Notes: a model not told the origin generated them from the sequence alone. Positions 1 through 13,312 are shown, counted from the stretch's first letter. The stretch is 64,000 nucleotides of DNA from Haliclystus octoradiatus (GCA_916610825.1 OU744448.1:10606125-10670124); one strand, 5' to 3'. Numbers and translations: made by a program.

Positions 1-1859
1 AGTAACTGAGTACAGGTAGACCGTCTGCATAAAAATCCATATTGGGCATCAGATATCAGATGATTGGAAATAAGATAATCCAGTAATTGTTTAGTAATGA
101 TGGACTCCGTTAGCTTACACGAAATACATGTCAACGAAATGGGTCTATAATTCTTGCACAAGCTAGACTTGCCTTTCTTGTAGATAGGGATAATAATAGC
201 TTTTTTCCAAATATCAGGTAAATTGCCAGAGAGCATAGAGGATTCGAATAACAATGATAGAGGATAAGCAATCTCATTGGCAATTGATTTCATGAAAAAT
301 GCTGGATAACCATCTGGTGTTCTTGACGTTTTATTTGGAAGCTTTTTTAGTGCTTTCAGTACACTTAAAGTAGAAAATGATGCAAAACTAAGACTTGTAT
401 CGCTTGAAACACGTGGCTCAAAAGCAGGGATATTCCCATTGTCAGTAGTAAAAACGGTTGCAAAGTATTTATTTAATAAATTAGATTTGTCAATATCTTC
501 AATGTGCTTGACTCCAGTCTCGTCCATCAACGATAGTATTTGTGGATGTGAATTCATCTTGGAATTAACAAAAGAATAAAAGTTTGATAGTGAACCACTG
601 TTAATTATATTTTCTTCTAATTTGAGTTGATTGTGTTTAACAGCAGAGTCATAATCACGAGAAATCTGTTTGAATATATTATAATGAGCAGGTGAATCAT
701 GTCTTTGTCGATATGCAACTCTCTTCTTTAATGCCAAAGACCGAACTTGTTTTGATCTTTTTGCCTTTCGAGAATTTTTATGGGATTTTGGAACGAAGTT
801 ATCTACGCAAAAGTCTAATTTAGAACATATTTCTTTCCAGAAAAGATCAACATCACCATTGCAATGATTGTACAAAAATTTCCAATCTGTTTTATCGAAC
901 TCAACTGATATTGCATTATAATCTGCTTTCCTATAGTTGTAACGGGTTTGGTGGGTGTTATTAATGTTTTGTGATGTGGGTACATGTATGCTGAAATTAA
1001 TTGCGTTATGATCACAAGTACTTGTGAAAGGCGCAGTAACTTCAATATCAGAAATGCGATCTGGCGAGGATGTAAAAATGAGGTCTAATAAATTGTTCTT
1101 TCTAGTTGGCTCAGGAACAACTTGTTGTAGATTATTACGTAAAATAGAGGATAAAAAAGATTCTGAGATAGTGCCACCAGAGCAATCAGGGATTTTCCAG
1201 TCAATTAAAGGGAAATTGAAATCACCAACAAGGAAAACTGGGAAATCAAAGTCAGTGCAAAAATTTATAAAGTTACAGAGAACGTTTGTGTGTTCTGTTG
1301 AATTTGAAAAAGACGGGGGATGATATGCACATACCATGCGATTTACCAAGTAGGTTGATAAATGAATGTCAATAACAATAGCTTCAATATCCAAGAATGC
1401 TTGAGGTAATTCAATAATGGAAAACTTTAATGTAGATTTTAAAAATATAGCAACACCGCCTCCAATTGTTTCTTTGCGATCCGAACGTATGGTAGCATAA
1501 CCAGTATCATTCACAAGTAGACTATCAGGAATATTTTTATTTAGCCATGTTTCTGTAACAAAAATAATGTCGTATAGCTGTGACTCTAGAGTGTCATACA
1601 AATTATTTAACTTATTCTTCAATGATCTTGAGTTGAAGTAGAGACATTTCAACTGTGAGCTGTCCAATATTGGACAATTTAATAATGTTGATTTTGGGAT
1701 GGTTGTCTGCTTGTTAGAATCATCACCAGATGCTGTATTTAAAAGTATGCTGTTCATCATTTTTGACGTAGAGATGTGGAAATTATTGGCTGTGGCGGAG
1801 TGGCCTGTGCAAATGTGCAGTATCCAGAAGTCGGCCAAACCCAGATCGGCCAAAGCCAT
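1..1859 (-). mobile_element. Non-LTR retrotransposon (LINE) ORF, 5' part, open at window edge
   Basis: A single uninterrupted minus-strand frame runs from a stop at 1923-1925, through a Met at 1859, to base 1, about 620 codons. Early on it has an apurinic-endonuclease-like domain: NSRSLKNKL, then VTETWLN (catalytic Glu, about residue 100), GGGVAIF, VGDFN (about residue 215) and STCDHNAINF (catalytic His, about residue 281). After a basic linker, the reverse transcriptase begins near residue 480, with IIIPIYKKGKS, NYRPISLT and AQYGFLCRRSTCTQL. The YxDD box would lie beyond the window. This order is typical of CR1/jockey-like LINEs, but the clade is inferred. The intact frame suggests recent insertion. 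It lies downstream of the last visible SERGEF exon, on the same strand. Confidence 0.9.
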
Positions 1860-1922
1860 GCTCAGAGTACTCACTTTAACAGCATGTAGATGGCTAAGGC
1901 TAATAGACCGCTGATTAATAGC

Positions 1923-3470
1923 TTATGAAAGGAAGGTTTGAAAACTGACTGAATGGATGTAACTCAGGTAGACTAAAGATCCAACTAGATATGGTTAATT
2001 TTGATTTATAATACTGGGATACGAGAATTGTATTTGCTGTGCGTTTGAACTGGCATAACTGATCGAATTAAGTGTCATTTAATGTTCTTGTGTCACAATA
2101 AACTATTTAGGGTCCATTTAAGTTTGACCAATTAATGTTCCATCGTCAAGATAATAAAATTAAATAATGGTAATGTTCAGACGTTAGGTCAATACAATAT
2201 ATCGAATTACAGTGCATGGAGATACCGGGTGAGAAGATTACCATGCTGTACACCTTTCTAGAGTCTATAGTGCAGATTGAAAGGTAAGGTAGAGAAACAC
2301 CATAACTGCATTGCACATACGTGTAAATATCTGTGAATTTTTGAGCTACAATTTCTAACAGACTATTTCGATGGAGTGGAGCAAATCGTTATAATCCATG
2401 TATAAACATTGGCTATTTCCCCTCTTTGCTTCAATAACTGATGTAGTGGGATCTCTGGAACTGCATTCCTTAATCATGTTGCTGAATGCGGTCGTAAATA
2501 GCCAAATGCCCTTTCAATAACTGACAATGGTGCATGATTTGAGCAGAGACGCGCTCACGTGAATCCCACTGGTGCGCATTCCCGTCATGCTTTGACAATG
2601 CGCACAGGAACGCTCCAAAAAGGCTAGTCACAATTTTCACTTGAGCTCCCTCGTTAATTCAAGAAGATGTTGTAGATGTTGGCCATCTGATCGTGGCGCG
2701 GAATGACTTCATGGCTGCATTCAATCGATCCTCGTATAAAAGCTGTGAACAATAGGGGGAATATGGGGTCCATACGGGGAAGAGCGACATTACGAAGCTT
2801 TCAGTGGGTATTTCTGCTTTATGATTCCCATAGTTCTTCAGTTGGCTGAAAAACCTTAATGTCAGAAGAAGTCAAACGTCCCTTTACTTGATTTCTCATG
2901 TCATATCACCATCCAATAGTTCATTGGTTACTGCTTCACCCATACTATTCAAATCAGTGTTTGATATTTATTTCTGGTCGAAAAAAGATGCATTTTGCAT
3001 TGTGCCATTCGATTACTCTGTTGATGGAATACAATAACTGTGCCGAGTTGACATTTCCAACCAGTGATTATCTGTGCCGACTGAATGTGCTTTATGCTTA
3101 AATGTGACTGTGCGGCAATTTAAGTGCAACTGACTATAAGGCAACACATGAAGTTTTTTCTGTAGTTGTAGTTGTAATGTTTGGTAATTTTGAAAATCTT
3201 AACAAATGGGATTGCTTTGCGATGAATAATATCAACAGATTGCTGATAACAGAAAGAGGAAATTTCAAAATCAAACACTACTCTTACCTAATTCATAATT
3301 GCATGTCTATACCATAGAATAGGGAATTCTGTGAATTATAGGGTTGCAAATTCAGGATTCAAGTAAAATAATGAATTGTTGCAGTAGCTTTAAATAGCAT
3401 CATAGACACCCCATCGATCGTAGTACTACACTTAATAATTCATCAAACATAAATCATAACAAAGACCTAC
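1923..3470. other. Non-coding stretch between LINE and SERGEF exon 9
   Basis: I checked both strands for the expected terminal RCC1 repeat of SERGEF (a W-G-W-N-E-H-G type block) and for other family-like exons and found none. The sequence is AT-rich with no long frame. It is either the start of the next SERGEF intron or sequence beyond a truncated gene. Confidence 0.5.
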
Positions 3471-6400
3471 CAGACAATGCGAGAGAATGCTCAGCTCCAC
3501 AACAGATTTTAGTGATTCGTCTTTCACATAGATCAGATAGAATATCAGGTACGTAGCATTGATTGGTTTCACGTCCAAGTTGACCATAATCACAACGACC
3601 CCAACTCAATATTTTACCATCGTCTATGACAGATACAAGAAGAAGACTGAACATATATAGCTCAGAAAGATTTCTGTTACATATAAATGGAGTATATGGT
3701 AAAAAAAGTCATTTTTGTCAATTTGTCATTGTAAATTAAATAGATACGAATATTTTTCTGGTTTTTAATATATTGTAACGCGCATTTTGAGCAAATTCGG
3801 AAAACTCACTAGAAATAAATATCATTAAAAACTCCCATGCGGGCCACAGTGGGCAATAGGTAGGGTTATGAAGACGAAATTGGCTTAATTCGTATGTAAC
3901 TAATGTTTTTGTTACGTTAGAATGTTGAATTATTTGTTGAATTATTATTAAAAAGTTGAGCTATATGTGCAAAAAATCATAAAACAAGCACCAGTCTGTG
4001 TGCAGACGTACGTTTTTCTTCCTTGTACGCAGAGGGAAGAAACAGTAGGTCTGCCATTGTTTACATTAAATATTCTGTACTATGACACATCTATCAAAGC
4101 CTGATTAGTTTTGACCCTCTAAATGAATCAGTTCAATGGTGCTGCTTAACAATGTAACATGTCTAGCTTATGGCGCTGACACATGGCATGGTCTGTTGGT
4201 AATAGGAATAGTACATGATGATTTAATGTCTAGACTTTATACCTGTTAATGCCAGAGAGTGACTCCATCCACATGCGATATCAACAATACAACATGGTAA
4301 ATCAACTTTATGCGGTAGATACACAAATTCAACAATAGATTGTTTTAATAATACATTGCCATCAACAGATATTGATTTAATTGATGGCAAACCACATTGT
4401 CCATGATTGTTAGCACCCCAGCATAGAACATTACCATTGTCTGAAATAAGGAAAAACTAGTGATTGAGTCAACCTGTGATAGCGACCGCTATTATTGTTG
4501 ACCTTGGTCCCTGAGAAGCTGTATTAATCAAAATAACCAATATTGTTACATGTACTTATATATAGGACGCTCTAGTGTTGAGCAATGAAAACATATCTTT
4601 CTGAAGAAGATAGTTAATTAAACGTTTGAATCTGAATCTATACAGTAAAATCCCATATAATTAGTAAAAATATCTCAAATATACCTAGGTGATTGAGTGC
4701 ACATTCATTTCTTAAAAAATACTCATTAAGTTGAAGGTAAATTTGTAGAAACAAAAAGATTCATGAATAACATAGCATTATGGAAAAACCTCCCTTCTGA
4801 AACGTATGTATACAGTATGTAACCTAACAGCCAGTTATAATGAGATTGACCACTATAACGAAGTGATACCAGTATTTCTATAGAAGGCAAAATCTCAATT
4901 TAATGAAACGTAGAAGTTTGAAACGCTGGGTGAAATGACCATCACAGACATTGTTAATTTACAGTAGGTTAAGGTTATTACAGAGTAATTGGTTGTGCGC
5001 ATAATTGTGATGAATGGGTTTACCTGTCAATGCCATTGAATAATTTCCACCAGCTGCTACTTTTCTAATTTGTTGTTTGGAATTTCCAAAATCAACTGCA
5101 ATTTAAATAATATACTGTTCATAATGTATGTATACATGCTAAAGTTATACAAATACTATATCAATGATTTAATAGGGAATAACCACAACCTATAGACATG
5201 TATTTATACAAATGACATCATGATTTCTATGTTGCCTTTCAGATATTGTTTAGATGATTCATAAATAAGTTGTGTTTAATTCATATGAATAAAATTGAAA
5301 TTTAATTATGTGTAACTTAAAAATGGTTGCATGATGCAACCAAAACGTTGTCAACTCAATTAATTATTTCTAGTAATAAAATAGGATCAAATGTACGTCG
5401 TGTAGAAGATTCTGATAAACACAGAATTATCCTACATCAGAACAATGAAGCTCCCATACTTTTATGGAACCTCTACCATCCCAAGATTCTTTGTGCGACA
5501 GTTCTATCAGAGACAACAGTTCATACATCTGGCTAGGATTCAATAATCTTCAGGGTTTGACAAAATGGGGGGATTCTGGGACTGAGAGTCCCTTAAGGCT
5601 AGCACAAATTCAGAATCAAGGGGAAGAAATACCGGTGGTTGTATTCAAGTTTTTTTAATCAGAGAAAAAATCAGTTTCTTTAACAAAATTTTTCTTCTCA
5701 CCTTGAACAAGAGAATTTTGTAGTTTTTCTGGAGATTTGCTATGTCCAAGTTGACCTTTTCTAGATGCACCACATGCAAACACTTTTCCACTATCTGAAA
5801 GTGAAACATAAACAATTGGCATCTCAATATTATGGCTGCAGTCCTATTTGTTGAAGAGTACTTGCGTAAACAATTCATGAACGTTGGATGGCCAATTTCT
5901 TCATGAACTGTTCATCAGATGTTCATCAATGGAGATTCAGGTAGAAAAGGTCAATTAACGATCCTGAAATTTTTCTGAACTGTTATTGACCTGTTTATCA
6001 TATACCAATTTCATGAACTAATTACGTTTCTAGCAGGAGGAATTCTTGTGAATTTCAAGTTGCCTTGAGGATTACATCATTTCATATCTTCAGAAACCAG
6101 TATAAACTCTCAGCCTGGAAATTGAGTTCGATCGAAGCCTTTCATATTAAAAATATTGGGAAACCCAGCCATTTCAGTTGTCTGGCAAAACCCCTGCTAA
6201 ACATTTCATGAACTTTCACGCAATTTCACATTCAGGAACCAGTTCATGAAGTGTTCATGAAATCTATGTCACTTTTCGGAAAGTGTTCATGAACTTTCAG
6301 GCAATTTCACATTCACGAACACTTTGTGACTGTTCATGAATTGTTCATGAACTCTTTGTGGCTGTTCATGAACTGTTCATGAAGCGTTCATGAACTTTCT

Positions 6401-9400
6401 GAAAATTTCACATCTATGAACTCTTTGTGAATTTCATCAACTCTTTGAGACAGTTCCTGAGGTGTTCGTGAACTTTCAATCAATTTCCCATCCATGAACT
6501 CTTTGTGATTGTTCAGGAACTGTTCATGAACTGTTTATTAACTTTCAGTCAATTTCACATTCATGAACCAGTTCATGAACTGGTTCATGAAATGTTCATA
6601 AACTTTCTTCATGAACGTTCAGGCAATTTCACATTCATGAACCAGTTCATGAACTGGTTTGTGAAGTGTTTATGAACTCATTGTGATTGTTCATTAACTG
6701 TTTATGAAATGTTGATGAACTTTCAGGTAATTTCATTTTCATGAACTAGTTTATGAACTGGTTTAGGAAGTGTAGATGAACTCTTTGTGATTGTTCATGA
6801 ACTTTCAGGCAGTTTCACATTTATGAACCAGTTCATGAACACATGTCTTAGTAGTAGCATAACTATATTTCTTGTGTGTCAATTGTTGAATGTTCAAATA
6901 ATGCCAACATATCTCAAAATACAGTATGCAAGAATTTTGAATAGCAGTGTTTCCTATTTATACTTCATATATATATATACTGTATAATAATAGAATCAAG
7001 AAAGATACACCATTTTTGCTGTTACTTGAAGTTTCATGTTGTTAAACGATCATCAGACAGAATATATATAGAGTCCTGAAAGCCAAAAACAGGCATTTGA
7101 TGCAAAAAGAAATAAATTAAAAAATGAGAAAACAAATTACACACCTGTTAGGATGAGGGAGTGATTCATACCAGCTGCAACCATTTTAACAGTTTCCTTA
7201 ACCTTAAACAATCACAATAAGTTGTGGTTAAGAACACAAAGGTAATTCCAATCCAAAGAAAAGCAATTGCAAAATGTGTTACATGGCCATAGGCGAAACA
7301 AGGTTAAAAACTATAAATATTTGTGAAGCCTCCCAAAAGAGCCTAAAAATATCAAGTACGAAAATATTACACTGCCCATACTTGAAGTTATAATAATTAT
7401 TTACTCTGATCACCACAATTTGCACAGTAGCATTAGTAGTAGTACAGACAGCTGAATTGTAGGAATGTTGATGTAGTTCTTTCGTTCAACATACACAAAG
7501 AACACCACACAGCTGTATGGACGGATCTGCACCAGAGGCTAGTCCACCCAGGCTTACGTTAAAGGGAATGTTACTGGCCGTCTTGTTAAGTAATAAGAAA
7601 AAAGGTTCAATTTCACAAATTCAATGCTGTGTTGATGTTTTTGCTTTCTATAATGATTTTATAGTGCCAATTCATTAGACCTAAAACATGCTAAAGTTTA
7701 GATTGTTTACACTATCATCTATATTCATATATTCATACTATTTTATTAGTAGTAGTTTGTACTTATACTTATACTTATATTTTACAATTATTATTATTAT
7801 AGATTTACAGTATAAGAAAGCTTGCATCAAATAATACTAATTGTTCTTTGAAAAGCGAAAAACTTGTATCTAAAACCCGATTGATCAGAAGACTAAAAGA
7901 AAAACAAACTACTGGTAATAAACTTCCATCAGTGTTCAGCTTAATAATTTGGCAGTCAATCCATAAGTGTGGACAGCATATCAAGGCATGATCAAAGGTG
8001 AATTTGGAATATCCAAAGTTTGGAGAAACCTGCATATAAAAGCCATCCGCTGGATCTAGAGAAATTGACTGTGATTTACTGGTAGATCATGATTATAGGA
8101 TTGGACAAATACAGGATTGATTAATAGAACATTTACATGTCTATATAAAATGACAATACACACAGTAGGCCTCAATGTATAGAGATGAGTATTAGAGCCA
8201 GGGTCCGACAAAAGTGGGGATCCTGGGATCCTAGATCCCGAAAGGCTAGACAAAATTCAGAAGAAAATTGATGTTTTTAATGATTTTCTGGTCAAATCTC
8301 AACAAGAAAATTCAGAAGAAAATGTTGAAATGCCTTTAGGATTCCAGAAGGCTGAACCTTTTGTCGGAGAGCATTAGAGAACATTTGACTATAGAGCATT
8401 TGCATTAAACAAATATAAACTACCTGTACATGATTGAACTCAAATGAAGAACCAGATGTTGGGACACCAAGTTGACCGAATGAATTAGAACCAGCAGCAT
8501 AGAAAAACGAATCCATTCCTTACAAGAAAATTAATGTAAAAATAGATTGATCAACATCAAGTAATCATCACATTCTAAATAATTCATAATCTAAAATATA
8601 ATCCTAGATATTTATAAGACTTCAAACGATGTTTAAAAGAACAAAAAAAATACTAAGGGTAAATACAAGATGTCAAGTTCAATTCGGAATCAACTTGCAT
8701 TGAATTGTTTTTAAATATATTCCAGTCCTGAGGAGCCCGTAGAAGAGTAGAAAACCCAATGATTCGTAATGAACTATTCATTCACAGTTCATTAATGTCT
8801 AATGACTAGCTTTCCTAGGACCATGACATGTTCATAAGGGATATTTCCATGTAGCCTATATGAAAATAAACAAATGATATTATGTTTATTTCGCAACTGT
8901 GTTAGACATAAGCTAAAAATATGTCATGAAGTTCATGATTTGTGCATGAACCTATGGATGTTTTCACAGTAGAGGCCCAAGAAACAGTTCATAATTTTAA
9001 TAACCTACCTGTACAAATAAGTGTATGATTCCAACCGCAGGTAATGCTTGATACGATTGACATTTCTTCATTGTACGTTGGTAATGTAACATTTAAATTT
9101 GTTTTGTTCATACCAAGCTCACCCTTTTGATTAGAGCCAGCAAGTAACAACCGCCCCTTCTCTATTGAAATAATCAAGAGCAGAAAAAGCTATTACGATT
9201 TGACCCAAACTCGTTTACAGGAAAGCAGAATACAATAGACCTTGTTTTAAATTTTTCCGTAAATTTCTTTTCGTTTTCCATAAATCAGAGGTGCCAGCGT
9301 CATGTGCATCATTTATATTATCACAATGAAAAGCAGTAGGCCTAATTGAAGAAAAAAATTTGATCAACTGTGATTTCCATATTCCTTATGATATAACACA

Positions 9401-12400
9401 AGTAAAGCCCGTTTTTCACTGCACAAGAAACGTCGCGCGAAGCGACATTCCTGAGATTGCGCATGCAGAGTAGTGGTCTTATGACATCAAAATGTCGCCA
9501 GGCGATGTCGCCACATGTCGCAGAGAGAAAAAATGTACTTCAAAAATGTTTTAACTTTGCTGATGTCGCCAAAGCGCAAATGTCGCAAGCCAATCAAATA
9601 GCTAGTTATTTTGAGATAGATCGAAATGAGACTACAATGTCCAGATTTATGCCCTAAATTAAAATTGAAAATTTCACCTTTTTCAAAATACTAGACTTCG
9701 AGTTGCATGCAAATGCATGCTTATATTGAGTTGTGAATCATCTGGTTTAACTGGCTCAAAATAAATGCATGAACAAATCTATGTAGAAAAGCCGATCGAA
9801 GCCGCAATTTAATTGAGAAAATTTACAAAATTTGGTACTATCTAGTTTATCCCAAAGCACGTTGAAGTAGTAGCCATAGCCCCCCCCCAAAAAAAAAATT
9901 AAATTGTGTTTCACCTATACAACACCGGCATAGCCCGGAGAAATACCAATAATTGTTCACTACTCATAACGTGTTTATTCAACATTTGATTCAAGTGACT
10001 TTTGAATAAGTATATAGAATGTGAAAACTATTTATTACTTCTTTACATCTTATTTCATCAATTATTTTCAGCCATGAACAGTACTTTCTACATATTCCAA
10101 GTCATATAGGCAAGGTGTCAAATTTATCTACTTTTAAAACACTAAACAACGTGCCAAATAATGCCATTTCGTTGCCACAGTACGAAGGGGGTGATTTTGC
10201 TTGAACACTACACTGATTCAGAATAAATCACTGCCATGTGAAAACACATCATCACCATGTGAAATATGTCATCGCCGTGTGAATCGAGTTTGACCCTAAT
10301 TCAGCTTCATACGCATGAAACAGTCCTATCTTTAATAGCATGATTACTGGTTTTATTTAAAAGTAGATCATTACAAAGTCCTGTGTAAACGACTCGCCGA
10401 CTCTCGAAAGTGAAGCAATATTCTCATTTGAATTGATTATATAAATAGGGCCATTATTACAACTCCCGGGTTTGTCTGCATTTTATTTAGCTTCATCATT
10501 AAACATTGTAAAACAACACTCACATCATGGCAACAGTTATAAATCCATCGATTTGATTATTCAATAATTGATTCAATCCACTTTCCCGAAAGAAAAAACT
10601 ATTTATTATTGTTTACATTTTTTAGTTAAATACACTGATCCCATCAAACTGTTCAATCGAGTTTCATCGCATTTGAATCCTCGTTAAATCTATATATGCG
10701 ATCGCTGATATATAATAATAATAATAATAATAATTTGTTGTCGATGGTGAAGAGGAAGTTTGTATGTATATTGTTTTCTATATTAATGTCTTTTCATTGC
10801 AGTAAAATTGCCGGCTATCATTATCAGTAGACATGTGAGATTATGTTGAATAAATAAGAATTTCCCCAGCATGGGTTTGTTTACAAATGTGATATCGTTC
10901 CTATCCGAACAGTTTATAAATAAATTTCAAAAAACATTGATTATATAATTTCCATTCTGACGCATGACCATACACGAAACAAAAGATCGATCTGCACTGT
11001 TGCTCAGAGACAATAGAAAGTCATTTAAGTGCGAAACTGCTTAGTTAGCGCTTCAGTCTGAGAAAGCATTGTTGTTGAAAATGGAAACAATTTCCATTGG
11101 TTTTTATCAACTTCGATGTATTTATTTAAGAAATGAAGCCGGCCATGTACGCCTCTGGTTAATAACGAATCCATTGATATGTGCTTCAAGTCAATTGCAT
11201 CAAAAATGGCATCGTGAATCCCCGCCTTACATAAAATGGAAATAGCGTAAATTTAAAAGTAGATTCAAACTTTCACATTTATGTCATTTGATTTCGTACT
11301 TTGTAAAGTCTTTATTGTGATCAATGCGAGTCTGAGGACTGGGAATAACATTTAATAATTTGCAGACATACTCAAACAGATTCTGAACAGTTGAGAATTA
11401 TTAATACAGTGAAACCTGTATATAACAGCCAGCTACGAGACGAGGGGTAGATAAATTGACCATTATAGACAGGTGGCCTCTATATAGAGGTTTGATTCAA
11501 TAGAAAATACTATTTTAGACATTGCAAGAGTGACCACTATCGACAGGTGACCGCTGTATAGAGGTGACCGTCATAACAGGTTTGACTATAACAAGTTGAA
11601 ACTCGTGACCAATGAGTGAAATTTACCTAAGTATTCCTTTCACACTGTTCTCAAACAGCCCAATAAACATAAGTAATCTTCTTATAACAAAATATGTATT
11701 GTCCAATTCCTTGTAATAGCCAATTTGTAAACAAAACGTTTATCATTCAAAACGTCAGTTTCATTCATGGCCTTTCATTATTATTATTTTAATTGCCAAC
11801 AAACGCTATCGTTGAAGGCAGCCATATTTTGTTTAATTGGACTACGGCGCTATAAAGTCAAAAGAACTCTCATTTGTGTGGAAATCGCAAAAAGTTTTTC
11901 GATCAACATTCTTCGCGCGACAATTGTCTCTGCTAACCTGATAAAATAATAGTATGACCTCCTCCACCAACAATGCTGATAATTTGTTCTGAAGCTACAT
12001 CAAATGAATTACATTGTTGTGGTGTAAGGTAATCTTCTTTGTTTCCTAGACACAGCTGGCCGTAACTATTGGCCCCCTACAGAAGCAAATCAACAGACAC
12101 ATATCAATGAAATCCTTTCTTTGTTGTTAATTGACTTAGTAACAACATTGTCTAAACAGAAACGTTTTTTTAGTTTTTGAATTTGTATAGCGTAGCGTAG
12201 TAATGATGAAAATGTTATAAAGTATGTGAGCATTTAAAGCCCCATAATGGTGACCCTGATTTATGCACATGCAGCCTCTGAACATGTACTCTTTGGTAAC
12301 ATGTTGGTAATTTACATTATATCGCTTATAATACAAGCCATATTGAGAATATTAGATGGATTTTGTTGAGCTAGTACATTTCACATGATTTATAGGCATA

Positions 12401-13156
12401 TCACTGGCAGACGTTCACACATTGCCATTTCAACTTGCAGTTAAGTTGTTAACAAAGCCAACTCTATTTTATTTCTAAAAACTCTTCGAATTATCACTCA
12501 CATCTCTGAAATTTCTCTGTGATCTACATTGCTATTAAAATCTATGCCAGTATTTAGTATTCTCAAGGATAGTAACCAAATACCACCAACAAATAAATAT
12601 ACTGTCCTATTATAATAGAACAGCCTATGGTGTAGGATTTGTTCCTATAACGGCAAAGTGGTGCCAAAGTTTAACAATGCATAAAACGTATTGAATTGAA
12701 TCACAGACTGCAAACAAAATGAATTTAGAGGTCGGGCCTAGGGCTACGAGGTACGGTCTCTTGTCATCATTAAATCATGTAATGTACAGTATTGATCATT
12801 TATAAACTATTGGCTATTTTTGGCTTGGTATACAGGTGAAATATCAAGAAATACATTGATACAGTTTAACCCGCTTATGTGCAATTCAGATAAGTGAAGT
12901 TCCCGCTTATCTGCAACCTGGCTTTGAAACCGTTAAACAATTTTCTGGTCAAGTCCTTGGTAAACAATTCCGGATAACTGCAAATTCGGATAAATGCAAT
13001 GAAAACCGTTGGCAATTTTGACTTGCACTTAAGCGGGTTACACTGCAGTATTAGTTTGTACCTATTTGTATATTAATTATCGTTGTTTTTAAGGTGACCT
13101 TGTCTTTCGTTTCATTGTTTGCTACATACCCAGGAGTAAAGCATTGGCTGCTGCAT
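3471..13156 (-). CDS. SERGEF: SERGEF-like RCC1-repeat protein (secretion-regulating guanine nucleotide exchange factor), 3' end missing
   Basis: Nine minus-strand exons join in phase: 13156-13130, 12076-11938, 9161-9009, 8518-8424, 7202-7145, 5794-5702, 5095-5024, 4440-4243 and 3623-3471 (988 bp, 329 codons). The product starts MQQPMLYSW, then GANSYGQLCLGNKED, AGSNQKGELGM, AAGSNSFGQLGVP, ACGASRKGQLGH, CWGANNHGQCGL and SWGRCDYGQLGRE. These are blades of an RCC1-type seven-bladed propeller, and their order matches human SERGEF, including GSNSFGQLGVP and WGRxDYGQLGR. The start Met at 13156 is chosen because exon 1 ends in Trp exactly where the family has W-GANSYGQL, and a stop lies upstream in frame. 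The family is linked to secretion control, but exchange activity is not proven by sequence. Relative to human (about 458 residues), the final RCC1 repeat and tail are absent from the window. An intact LINE lies where they would be expected. Confidence 0.88.
5555..5660. repeat. Dispersed repeat copy (GGGATTCTGGGA... AAGGCTAGCACAAATTCAG)
   Basis: Shares the words GGGGGATTCTGGGA, TCCCTTAAGGCTAG and ACAAATTCAGAA with copies at 8199-8360 and 21105-21250, and in reverse orientation at 49905-49990 and 59770-59960. It is probably a small transposon remnant in a SERGEF intron. Confidence 0.5.
5880..6850. repeat. TTCATGAA-rich degenerate tandem repeat (SERGEF intron 5)
   Basis: Dozens of overlapping TTCATGAAC and GTTCATGAA words, with recurring blocks such as CTTTCAGGCAATTTCACATT and CTCTTTGTGACTGTTCATG. 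Because TTCATGAA is its own reverse complement, the array reads similarly on both strands. It lies between SERGEF exons 5 and 6 and has no coding logic. Confidence 0.85.
8199..8360. repeat. Dispersed repeat copy (GGGATCCTGGGATCC... AAGGCTAG)
   Basis: Begins GTCCGACAAAAGTGGGGATC, then CCTAGATCCCGAAAGGCTAG and two AAAATTCAGAAGAAAAT words. It shares these blocks with the copies at 5555, 21105, 49905 (reverse) and 59770 (reverse). No coding potential was seen. Confidence 0.55.
10711..10734. repeat. (ATA)n microsatellite
   Basis: About seven ATA/TAA trinucleotides in SERGEF intron 2. Confidence 0.9.
11407..11588. mobile_element. pogo/Tigger-like MITE remnant
   Basis: The left end, after a TA, reads CAGTGAAACCTGTATATAAC. 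The right end, reversed, reads TATAGTCAAACCTGTTATGA. The interior alternates words such as GACCATTATAGACAGGTGGCC. CAGTG-AACC ends with TA flanks are typical of pogo/Tigger terminal inverted repeats. There is no transposase. It lies in SERGEF intron 2. Confidence 0.65.
12862..13045. mobile_element. pogo/Tigger-like MITE
   Basis: The left end CAGTTTAACCCGCTTATGTG follows a TA. The right end in reverse complement is CAGTGTAACCCGCTTAAGTG. The inner part repeats TTCGGATAAATGCAA-like words. It is about 184 bp, with no coding capacity, between SERGEF exons 1 and 2 and only about 85 bp from exon 1. Confidence 0.7.
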
Positions 13157-13312
13157 TGCTAACTGAATATGAATGCAAATCTATGCAGATTAGGCTATGC
13201 TTAATCTCATAAACCACTTATGACTTATCCAATCCAGGCTATCACAACAGTCAATGGTCAATGGCTCAATGCAATGTTGCGATTTAAAACCAGATGATTT
13301 CGGGCAATCATT

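Noticed and set aside
815-1914. Several short frames on both strands at the left edge
   Set aside because: They are alternative-frame shadows of the LINE ORF that spans 1-1859 on the minus strand.
2898-3101. Candidate SERGEF terminal exon or plus-strand gene near 3.0 kb
   Set aside because: Neither strand shows RCC1 blade residues or paired splice sites in the needed phase.
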